Positions 28,053 through 34,452 of a DNA stretch of 64,000 bases are shown one piece after another. How positions within the stretch are numbered: the stretch's first letter is position 1; every line of letters begins with the position of its first letter. The stretch comes from Balneola sp. (lineage in GTDB: Bacteria; Bacteroidota; Rhodothermia; Balneolales; Balneolaceae). The notes below the pieces were generated by a model. The model was given only the letters and a program-made list of their open reading frames with translations. It searched no databases and was not told the DNA's origin. The stretch is from assembly GCA_002694685.1 (NCBI GenBank), contig NZMW01000001.1:744001-808000 (forward strand), written 5' to 3'. A program made the position numbers and the translations under genes.

Positions 28053-28649
28053 ATGAATTTCGGAATTATTATCAGCTACATCATTGCCGGTTTTCTCTCC
28101 ATTACTATTCTCATGGTTACTTATAACGTGGGGTTCAGTAATCAGGAGGTAACTACCACTTTGATAAAAAAGACACACTCCAGAAGTATTCAGGACATCA
28201 TTGTCAATGACATTCCAAAAATCGGATATCAAAATAAAACAGTTCTTGCCAACAAGTTTGTAACTGCAGATAGTGATGAGATTTCCTTTTACAGTGATTT
28301 AAATAACGATGGTACTATAAACCAAATTACCTGGAAATATACTGACCTCCCTTCTCCTGGATCAAAAAATCCCAATGACAATATTTTGAGACGCACAGTT
28401 GACGGAGATGAAACTGAGATTAATGTTGGAGTTACAAGTTTCACTATTCGTTACTACGATGAGTATGGTTCTACAACGCCAATGGCTACACCAATAAGCA
28501 GTTCAAACTTTGATGATATTATACAAATTGAGGTCGAGCTGGAACTTCAAAGTAGTTATGATCTGAGCTATAGAAACTCTGATGATGAAAACTACATTAC
28601 AACAAGCTGGCAAAAACGATTTTCTCCAGTCAATCTTAGACCAAATTAG
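28053..28649 (+). CDS. PilW-like minor pilin candidate, cassette 2 (B2)
   Basis: A 198-residue protein, paralogous to B1: membrane helix MNFGIIISYIIAGFLSITIL, then IQDIIVNDIPKIGYQNK matching B1's DINRIGYNND, and the end TTSWQKRFSPVNLRPN matching B1's HRTAWNRVFHPTNI. The body contains DSDEISFYSDLNNDG, matching B1's EDDEIEFQTSDG. Start and preceding stop are separated by one base, so translation is probably coupled. Likely a membrane-anchored pilin-like subunit. Confidence 0.55.
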   Translation: MNFGIIISYIIAGFLSITILMVTYNVGFSNQEVTTTLIKKTHSRSIQDIIVNDIPKIGYQNKTVLANKFVTADSDEISFYSDLNNDGTINQITWKYTDLPSPGSKNPNDNILRRTVDGDETEINVGVTSFTIRYYDEYGSTTPMATPISSSNFDDIIQIEVELELQSSYDLSYRNSDDENYITTSWQKRFSPVNLRPN

Positions 28650-28657
28650 GTGAATTT

Positions 28658-29791
28658 ATGGGACGAGCAATGTTAATTATTAGTATCGGAGCTGTAATGG
28701 CACTTGGTATCCTCCAACTAGGGATTCAAGGGCAACGCACAGGAATTGTGCAAAATTCAGCTTCTTCCGCATACGAAGTTCAAATACGTAACAAAGCATT
28801 TACAGCCGCACAGCTTGCGATGGAACGTATTAATGAAAGCGGTGGAACATGGCATCCAGAAAAGAACAGCCCTTGGGTTGAAGATATTGACGGTGACTCC
28901 ATCTCTCTTTTCTATGATCTATCTACCGGTTCTACAGGTGGTACTTTTTCATTACTAGAAGGCGATACTGTTGAAATCAATGCAACCTCCTGGTATCAGG
29001 ATCCAAATTCAGGCGATCGTAAGGAAATCAACATTGTAACATCCTACGTTAAAACGGCCATGCACTTTGTGCCGGAATTTCAGTCTGCCATGGCTTTCGC
29101 CGTAGATGCTGATGACTTTTCTTTCGCTGCAAGCGGCAGTGCACTTATCTCCGGAAACGACGCAAGTGGTACCTGCCCGTCTAAACCGGCAGTATCAGTT
29201 CGGGATAATGAATCAGCAGATAAGATTACCGGCGCGGACAATCTTTTCGAATATCTCTCAGGTGGAGATAACTCAGATCACTTGGAAAGTGACTCAACAG
29301 CCATTGGCGTAGATCCTAATCTTTCCTATGAGCCAGTTGATGATTTAGTGGCAAGGCTTTCTCAACTTAGCGATGTGATTAAGATATCAGGCAACTACAA
29401 AGGCACCATGGGATCGGCTGATAACCCCGGTGTATTTTTTGTTGAAGATTACGCCAAACTTACCGGTGGCATCTCTGAAGGATTCGGTATCATGGTGGTT
29501 CGAAGTGGCGGTGAACTTGAGTATGAGGGAGAACTGTCGGTGGCCGGTAATTTTAAGTTTAATGGCTTAGTCATCTTTGAAAATGCCTACAATATGACCG
29601 GACGTGGAACACCTCGAATTAATGGATCTGTATTAGTAGGAAAAGCTAATGATACCAATGAACGACTGGACATCGATCTTGGCGGTACTATAGACATTCA
29701 GTATGATTGTACAGCTGAGAAATATGCTCAGCTTGCCTCCGCTTCTCGTTTAGGCCAGAACCGTTACAAGCGCCTCAGTACCTACGAATAG
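28658..29791 (+). CDS. PilX-like minor pilin candidate with beta-helix body, cassette 2 (C2)
   Basis: A 377-residue protein with the same first residues as C1 (MGRAML) and a single N-terminal helix. The C-terminal half is a strand ladder: DNPGVFFVEDYAKLTGGISE, GIMVVRSGGELEYEGELSV, NFKFNGLVIFENA and GTPRINGSVLVGKA. This is the order of strands seen in PilX-family pilus assembly proteins ('GNFTFNGLIIV...G.P.INGAVLV'). It lies eight bases after B2 with AGGTG before the ATG. It is the last gene of the cassette; a 209-base gap follows. Confidence 0.6.
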   Translation: MGRAMLIISIGAVMALGILQLGIQGQRTGIVQNSASSAYEVQIRNKAFTAAQLAMERINESGGTWHPEKNSPWVEDIDGDSISLFYDLSTGSTGGTFSLLEGDTVEINATSWYQDPNSGDRKEINIVTSYVKTAMHFVPEFQSAMAFAVDADDFSFAASGSALISGNDASGTCPSKPAVSVRDNESADKITGADNLFEYLSGGDNSDHLESDSTAIGVDPNLSYEPVDDLVARLSQLSDVIKISGNYKGTMGSADNPGVFFVEDYAKLTGGISEGFGIMVVRSGGELEYEGELSVAGNFKFNGLVIFENAYNMTGRGTPRINGSVLVGKANDTNERLDIDLGGTIDIQYDCTAEKYAQLASASRLGQNRYKRLSTYE

Positions 29792-30000
29792 TTTTAATTC
29801 TAGTCTTTATTAGCTTTTTATAAATCTCCTACTCAACTTATTACGTACTGATAGTTGGAAAGGAGTTTTATTTTGTATTCTCCTCTTTGTACAGCCCGTT
29901 ACAATAGTCTAATTAAAATATATTAACTGGTATTAGTAAGCGATAAGCAAGAACTTTAATGCATAGCAATCTAGGTTTCATCCGTTTATACATTTCATTT

Positions 30001-30504
30001 ATGAAATACTCTTTAATAGCAATCTTTATAATTGTTTCAAGCTTTTCTGCTTTTGCCCAGATCGATGATAGTAACAGCATAACTGCAAATATCAATGTTA
30101 GTGCTGAGGTCATTCAGTCCATAGAATTGATTACTGTGAATACAATGCAGTTTGGAAATGCACAACCAGGACAAAGAGAAATTTATGTCAATCCTGTAAA
30201 TAGCTTAAATGCCGGCTACATGATTGCAGTTGGAACCCCCGATGCTGAATTCAGACTTAACTACCTGCCAGAACTTGAACTCACTCAGATTCAAGGACAA
30301 GGTACTCTCAATTTTACCTACGAAATATCCGGTAATTCGGAAGAGAATCAATCTACTTCTGAATTATTAGAACTCGATAATCGTAATATTCGGTTTAACA
30401 ACGAAGGTCGATATTATATTTGGGTAGGCGGAAGAGTAAACATTGAAAATGCTCCTCCTGGAAATTATGAGGGAGATTTCACGATTGAAATAGATTACAT
30501 ATGA
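30001..30504 (+). CDS. DUF4402-like fimbrial subunit 1
   Basis: The ATG at 30001 gives a 167-residue protein with an immediate signal peptide (MKYSLIAIFIIVSSFSAFAQ); an in-frame ATG 42 bases upstream would add a non-signal extension and is rejected. The mature protein shows ITANINVSAEVIQSIELI, then TMQFGNAQPGQ and a C-terminal strand GDFTIEIDYI. The order 'strand - FG - ... - [VI]-x-[VI]-x-Y at the end' is that of DUF4402/Csu-type subunits assembled by chaperone-usher systems. It overlaps the next gene by 4 bases (ATGA). Confidence 0.65.
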   Translation: MKYSLIAIFIIVSSFSAFAQIDDSNSITANINVSAEVIQSIELITVNTMQFGNAQPGQREIYVNPVNSLNAGYMIAVGTPDAEFRLNYLPELELTQIQGQGTLNFTYEISGNSEENQSTSELLELDNRNIRFNNEGRYYIWVGGRVNIENAPPGNYEGDFTIEIDYI

Positions 30505-31151
30505 TCATTAACAAATATAGAAATTGCCCTGAGATCAAGCCTTTCCAAATGAAAGGCTTTGGGTGTTTTATATTTTTTATGGTGACTAGTTTTCTGACAG
30601 TATTCAATCCCTCTCTTGCTGCACAAGAAATAGATTTTGGTGATTTCAGCAGTAAGTACAGTGTAAGTATTTCTGAACTTATTCCAGCTGAAGACTTGGC
30701 TTTTGGCATGGTCATTCAGAATGAAGGACTAAAAACGATAGATCTTATTGATGCCAAGGTACTTATGATTGAAGGAGTCAAATATCTGGATGTGATTGTA
30801 GATGTAACTGCTGATAACTATTTATACCTTGATACCGATATTGCCTGTAATGGCAGTAATACAAATTGCATTCCCTTTACACTTCAGGCTGCTTATGCCA
30901 ACAGAGGAAATAATAATACTAACGAAGCTATCTTAATGCAGACTGCTTCTAATGTAGCTTCAGCGCAGTTTCCTATTGAGGCTCGCGGCAACCGACCACC
31001 CGGACCGCCTCCCACTCCAGTTTATGAAGGTTATAACCCCGCCCTTTATAATGAGACTGCATACTTATACATTTATGGATCCCTGAATATTGGAAATGTA
31101 GATGCCGGAAGTTACTCAGGTGAAATTACTATTACGGTTAGCTATGACTAA
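30501..31151 (+). CDS. DUF4402-like fimbrial subunit 2
   Basis: A 216-residue protein with a hydrophobic signal region (residues 20-41, ending SLAAQ) after an unusually long polar N-terminus of about 18 residues; the methionine at residue 17 (MKGFGCFIFFMVTSF) is an alternative, more conventional start. The mature chain has LAFGMVIQNEGLKTIDL near its start and ends GEITITVSYD. One Cys pair (IACNGSNTNCIPF) may form a disulfide, and a proline-rich loop RPPGPPPTP lies at about residues 167-175. Overlaps both neighbours (4 and 8 bases). Likely a fimbrial subunit. Confidence 0.6.
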   Translation: MIINKYRNCPEIKPFQMKGFGCFIFFMVTSFLTVFNPSLAAQEIDFGDFSSKYSVSISELIPAEDLAFGMVIQNEGLKTIDLIDAKVLMIEGVKYLDVIVDVTADNYLYLDTDIACNGSNTNCIPFTLQAAYANRGNNNTNEAILMQTASNVASAQFPIEARGNRPPGPPPTPVYEGYNPALYNETAYLYIYGSLNIGNVDAGSYSGEITITVSYD

Positions 31152-31665
31152 GCGATTTGTTTCCATATTTCTTTTTGCTTTAAGCCTGTCGCCCATCGCT
31201 CATGCCCAGTATATTAACCTCCAGCTAAAAATTGAGCCCGAACTTAGTGCAACTATAGAGCAAGATTTAAATTTTGGTACTCAAGTAACTAATTCGGGTA
31301 GAACTGAAATTCAGCTTGGGGATGTAAATATGGGTGTTTTCAGCATCAAAGCCTTCCATACCCAGAATGTCTATTTAAACCTGCACTACCCTAATGCATT
31401 GTCAAATGATAATCCTGCAATTGACTCTGATATCCCGTTAGAGCTGAATTTGGCTTATAACAATACCGGTACTAACAATGCAAATAACTCTAATCCTGTA
31501 CCGTCAAATGGGGGCTTTATTTCCATTCACGAATACACAGCTCTGGAAAGCAGAAATGATGTCTGGAAACAGATGTATCTATACGTTTATGGGGCTATAG
31601 AAATTGGAAACATCCCAAATGGTGTTTACACCGGTGATATCGTTCTTAGTGTGGATTACGACTAA
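31144..31665 (+). CDS. DUF4402-like fimbrial subunit 3
   Basis: Starting at the ATG at 31144 gives 173 residues with a signal peptide (MTKRFVSIFLFALSLSPIAHAQ) and eight bases of overlap with the preceding stop. A longer frame upstream would bury the signal peptide. The mature chain has DLNFGTQVTNSGRTEIQLGD, nearly in register with subunit 2 (LAFGMVIQNEGLKTIDL), and the two share LYVYGAIEIGNIPNGVYTGD against LYIYGSLNIGNVDAGSYSGE near the C-terminus, so they are paralogues. The end is IVLSVDYD. Probably a minor fimbrial component. Confidence 0.65.
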   Translation: MTKRFVSIFLFALSLSPIAHAQYINLQLKIEPELSATIEQDLNFGTQVTNSGRTEIQLGDVNMGVFSIKAFHTQNVYLNLHYPNALSNDNPAIDSDIPLELNLAYNNTGTNNANNSNPVPSNGGFISIHEYTALESRNDVWKQMYLYVYGAIEIGNIPNGVYTGDIVLSVDYD

Positions 31666-31678
31666 TCCATTTTCTGAA

Positions 31679-31866
31679 ACTCCTTTGCGAGGCGTCCAAA
31701 TACTCAAACTACAACACTACCCTCCTTCGCCGAAGCAATCTCGCTAATCCACCCTCTCATTCTTCAAAGTCTCGTTGTTACACTTGGCAGCCATGGCTTC
31801 GAGATTGCCGCGTCGTTAATCAAACCAAACCTACATTCCACAACTCACTCTCCTCGCAAATGACTG
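31679..31866. repeat. Palindromic intergenic repeat, copy 1
   Basis: About 185 bases bounded by TTGCGAGG (31686) and CCTCGCAA (about 31852-31859), a perfect 8-bp inverted repeat. Inside lies a second inverted pair, GCAATCTCG (31735-31743) and CGAGATTGC (31800-31808), which flanks TCTCGTTG-like and CCATGGC segments. It resembles the widespread 'CATTGCGAGG ... GCAATCTC' intergenic palindromes of many bacterial phyla. It starts just after the stop of fimbrial subunit 3. Confidence 0.8.
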
Positions 31867-31880
31867 CTTTTTTTAAAACT

Positions 31881-32068
31881 CTCCTTTGCGAGGCGCCCAA
31901 ATATCCAAACTAAAGCACACTACCCTCTTTCGCCGAAGCAATCTCGTTGATCTACTCTCTCATTCTCCAAAGACTCGTTGTTGCACTATATAGCCATGGC
32001 ATCGAGATTGCCGGGTCGTTATTCATCCAAACCTACATTCGGCAACATATTCTCCTCGCAGAAGTGTA
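31881..32068. repeat. Palindromic intergenic repeat, copy 2
   Basis: Same organisation as copy 1, about 14 bases further on: TTGCGAGGCGCCCAAAT at 31886, GCAATCTCG at 31938-31946, CGAGATTGC at 32003-32011, and CTCCTCGCA near 32052-32060. It is in the same orientation as copy 1. Its right end abuts the stop codon side of the GIY-YIG gene at 32073. Confidence 0.8.
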
Positions 32069-32072
32069 GTTT

Positions 32073-32372
32073 TTAATATTCAAATCCTTCGGACAAATCT
32101 TTCCAATCCGGATTTATGGACTCTATAAGTTCAATCTTCTTTTGCCTGGAGCCGGCCTTAATTTGGTTTTCCCTATATATAGCTTCTTCACTTGACCCAA
32201 ACTCTTCAAAATAGACCAGCTTGTTCATATTATATCTTTTTGTAAACCCTTTCACTGCTTTATTCTTGTGCTCCCACACTCTTCGAACTAAATCAGAACT
32301 TTTACCGGTATAAAGAACGGTGTGTCGCTTATTAGTCAATATGTATACATAGTAACGTTGATCTAATTCCAT
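32073..32372 (-). CDS. GIY-YIG nuclease family protein
   Basis: A 99-residue single-domain GIY-YIG endonuclease. YYVYILTN (residues 7-14) and LYTGKSSDLVRRVWEH (20-35) supply the two aromatic-Gly strands plus the conserved Arg and His; YRENQIKAGSRQKKIELI near residues 66-83 supplies the metal-binding Glu and the basic helix. Size and sequence fit the UPF0213/YhbQ-like group rather than UvrC. It lies in a gap between copies 2 and 3 of a palindromic repeat and interrupts the run of fimbrial genes on the opposite strand. A role in cutting or mobilising those repeats is possible. Its own target is unknown. Confidence 0.88.
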   Translation of the reverse strand: MELDQRYYVYILTNKRHTVLYTGKSSDLVRRVWEHKNKAVKGFTKRYNMNKLVYFEEFGSSEEAIYRENQIKAGSRQKKIELIESINPDWKDLSEGFEY

Positions 32373-32408
32373 TCAGTAATTTAATAAAGCCTGTATTTTT
32401 AAAAAACA

Positions 32409-32595
32409 TCCCGTTGCGAGGCGCCCAAATGCCCAAACTAAAGCAGCACACTCATTCGCCGAAGCAATCTCGTTAATCTACTCTCTCATTCTCCAAAGTC
32501 TCGTTGTTACACTTGGTAGCTATCACTTCGAGATTGCCGCGTCGTTATACTTCCCAAACTTACATTCAGCACCTCGCCTCCTCGCAAATGATGAC
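32409..32595. repeat. Palindromic intergenic repeat, copy 3
   Basis: Same plan and orientation as copies 1 and 2: TTGCGAGG at 32414-32421, GCAATCTCG at 32464-32472, CGAGATTGC at 32529-32537, and CCTCGCAA at 32580-32587. It starts about 40 bases upstream of the GIY-YIG start codon, so copies 2 and 3 bracket that gene closely. Confidence 0.8.
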
Positions 32596-32629
32596 TTCTT
32601 TTTAAACCCCAATCACATTCACCAGACTG

Positions 32630-32682
32630 CTGCGTCGTGCATTTATTGGCCTTTAGCCAAAGAATAATTCTCCTCGCAGACA
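32630..32682. repeat. Decayed right-half copy of the palindromic repeat
   Basis: CTGCTGCGTCGT at about 32635 and TTCTCCTCGCAGA at about 32669-32681 match the right end of copies 1-3 (GATTGCCGCGTCGTT ... TCTCCTCGCA), but the left half is missing. The remaining bases to 32880 are AT-rich and hold no frame that I can support. Confidence 0.5.
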
Positions 32683-32880
32683 TTTCACACTATTGAAATC
32701 GGAACGGAGCAATCTACTTTCAAATTAAATGCGTAGTAACTGTAAAGACATGAATTATTAAAGAAAATTAAATAAACTACTGCCTGTATTTAATTATTTT
32801 CAAGAATTGATAAATCATCTACAACAGAAACAACACAGGTTTCAGCCATTAGTTAAGACGTTTTAATTAAGACTATCTAA

Positions 32881-32911
32881 TTGGACAACTCAATAAACTT
32901 CGATAATTTTC
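32881..32911 (+). promoter_or_regulatory. Candidate Bacteroidota-type promoter for the major DUF4402 subunit
   Basis: TTGG at 32881 and TAATTTTC at 32904-32911, 20 bases apart, approximate the TTTG / TAnnTTTG promoter boxes known for Bacteroidota, about 40 bases before the ATG at 32952. The match is imperfect and unverified. Confidence 0.3.
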
Positions 32912-32951
32912 TCTCAGAAATTAAATAAACACAAAACTCAATCTCACGATT

Positions 32952-33461
32952 ATGAAAACTTTTAAAAACCTTCTATCCGTTCTTGCAATAGCCGCTGTCT
33001 TTTCAGCCGGTGCTTATGCCCAACAAGACGTCCAAGTCTCTGCAATAGTTCAATCAACCTTAGCTTTTAGCGCTGTTAATAATGTAACATTCGGCGTTAT
33101 TACACAAAATACTGAAGCAGTACAGGGAGCTAATGGAAACACTTCTTTAACTCCAGCAAATAATACTAATGCATCATCTGGTTCTGTTACAGTTACAGGT
33201 AATGCTGGTGTTTCCATTGCTATCAGCTATAATACTGGTGTTCAATTGTCTGATGGAACTAATACAGTAGATTTTACTCCTGAGGTTATGGTTGGTTCAA
33301 CTACAATAGCTCAGTCAGGTACAAATGTAACATTAAGTGGAACAACTGGTCTAGGTACAGCACTTGTGGAAATTGGTGGTACCCTTGATGCAATAGCTAC
33401 TGCAGGTACTTATTCAACTACCAGCGGTACTCCTATTACTCTAACGGTTGCTTACAATTAA
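32952..33461 (+). CDS. DUF4402 protein, likely major fimbrial subunit
   Basis: A 169-residue exported protein: signal peptide MKTFKNLLSVLAIAAVFSAG (to about residue 24, AYAQ), then VQVSAIVQSTLAFSAVNN, NVTFGVITQNTE and a C-terminal strand ITLTVAYN. This order is that of DUF4402/Csu-type subunits. The composition (Thr, Ser, Asn, Gly, Ala, almost no charge, no Cys) fits a robust structural pilin. It is followed by a strong terminator and preceded by its own upstream region, while the chaperone and usher genes start 153 bases later. A separate, strongly terminated gene just before the assembly genes is what is expected of a major subunit expressed at higher level. Confidence 0.75.
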   Translation: MKTFKNLLSVLAIAAVFSAGAYAQQDVQVSAIVQSTLAFSAVNNVTFGVITQNTEAVQGANGNTSLTPANNTNASSGSVTVTGNAGVSIAISYNTGVQLSDGTNTVDFTPEVMVGSTTIAQSGTNVTLSGTTGLGTALVEIGGTLDAIATAGTYSTTSGTPITLTVAYN

Positions 33462-33481
33462 AAAACTGTATAAAGTATTTT

Positions 33482-33516
33482 AAAAGCCATGAAGAATTCC
33501 TTCGTGGCTTTTTTTT
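33482..33516 (+). terminator. Rho-independent terminator after the major subunit
   Basis: AAAAGCCATGAAG and CTTCGTGGCTTTT pair over 13 bases (one G-T pair) around a short AATTC-type loop, followed by a run of eight T overlapping the stem base. A strong terminator that separates the subunit from the assembly and motor operon. Confidence 0.85.
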
Positions 33517-33614
33517 ATCAAATATCCAAATTGAGCAAGTGCAATAATTGATCATAGCTAATTGAATCTTTTTAGTTAAGTTTCAACAACATCATGATTT
33601 AATACCTAAACACT

Positions 33615-34451
33615 ATGAAACGACTTATTACGGCATTATTTCTATTTGGAAGTCTATTTACTTGTTCAATTCAGGCTCAAGTGACTATCGCTCCCACAAA
33701 TATGTTTTTAGATAATCAAACAAGGTTTGGGACGTATATGGTTATCAACAATTCGAATACTCCTCAAGAGGTCTCAGTTGACTTTTTCTTTGGATATGCA
33801 GTTACAGATGAAAACGGTGAAAGACAAAATGTATCAGGTGCTGAGGATTTAAAAGGCACTCATTCTATTGCTGATAACGTTCGTGCTTTTCCTAGAAATT
33901 TTATTCTACAATCAGGTCAAAGACAAGTTGTAAGGATTAGATTAACTCCATCGAATGATTTACAAGACGGAACATATTGGACTAGAATCAAAACTCATTC
34001 TACACCTGAAAGTCCACCTGTTGAAATAGGATCAAATGAAAATGTTACGGCAAGTGTGGGGATTAATATTGAGCAAATTACTGGTTTGTTTTATAAAAAT
34101 GGTGATGTTACTACAGGTATTAAAGTAGATGGTATAAGAAGTTCTTTTCAGGGAGATGGCAGTGAACAATTAATTGTACTTACAGATTTTCAAAGAACGG
34201 GAAATTCTCCTTTTCTAGGTTCTATTACTACTATTTTAAAAAATCAAAATGGAGAAACCATGGCTCAGGGATTCCGATCAACGACCTTATATTTTGATGG
34301 CACTCAAAAAGAAACCTTGGATATTTCCGGATTACCTTCTGGCGAATACACCATTCAGGTTCATTTTGAAACACGGAGAAGCGATATTTCTCAAAGCGAT
34401 CTTGTCCAAATGCAACCCGTCACATCAACTAACACTGTAATCATACCTTAA
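33615..34451 (+). CDS. PapD-like periplasmic fimbrial chaperone
   Basis: Periplasmic chaperones of this type hold fimbrial subunits by donor-strand complementation and hand them to the usher. The 278-residue protein has a signal peptide (to about residue 22, SIQAQ), then VTIAPTNMFLDNQTRFGTYM and INNSNTPQEVSVDFFF, the first strands of a PapD-like Ig domain. PRNFILQSGQRQVVRIRL at about residues 95-112 corresponds to the 'P..f.L.pg..Q.VRi' chaperone motif. A second Ig-like domain follows (about 140-278). It precedes the usher by one base. Sequence is divergent from proteobacterial chaperones, so the subunit-binding residues cannot be named with confidence. Confidence 0.75.
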   Translation: MKRLITALFLFGSLFTCSIQAQVTIAPTNMFLDNQTRFGTYMVINNSNTPQEVSVDFFFGYAVTDENGERQNVSGAEDLKGTHSIADNVRAFPRNFILQSGQRQVVRIRLTPSNDLQDGTYWTRIKTHSTPESPPVEIGSNENVTASVGINIEQITGLFYKNGDVTTGIKVDGIRSSFQGDGSEQLIVLTDFQRTGNSPFLGSITTILKNQNGETMAQGFRSTTLYFDGTQKETLDISGLPSGEYTIQVHFETRRSDISQSDLVQMQPVTSTNTVIIP

Positions 34452-34452
34452 G

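Noticed and set aside
31679-32682. CRISPR array
   Set aside because: The repeats are about 185 bases, few, imperfect, internally palindromic and not separated by uniform short spacers; no cas genes are present.
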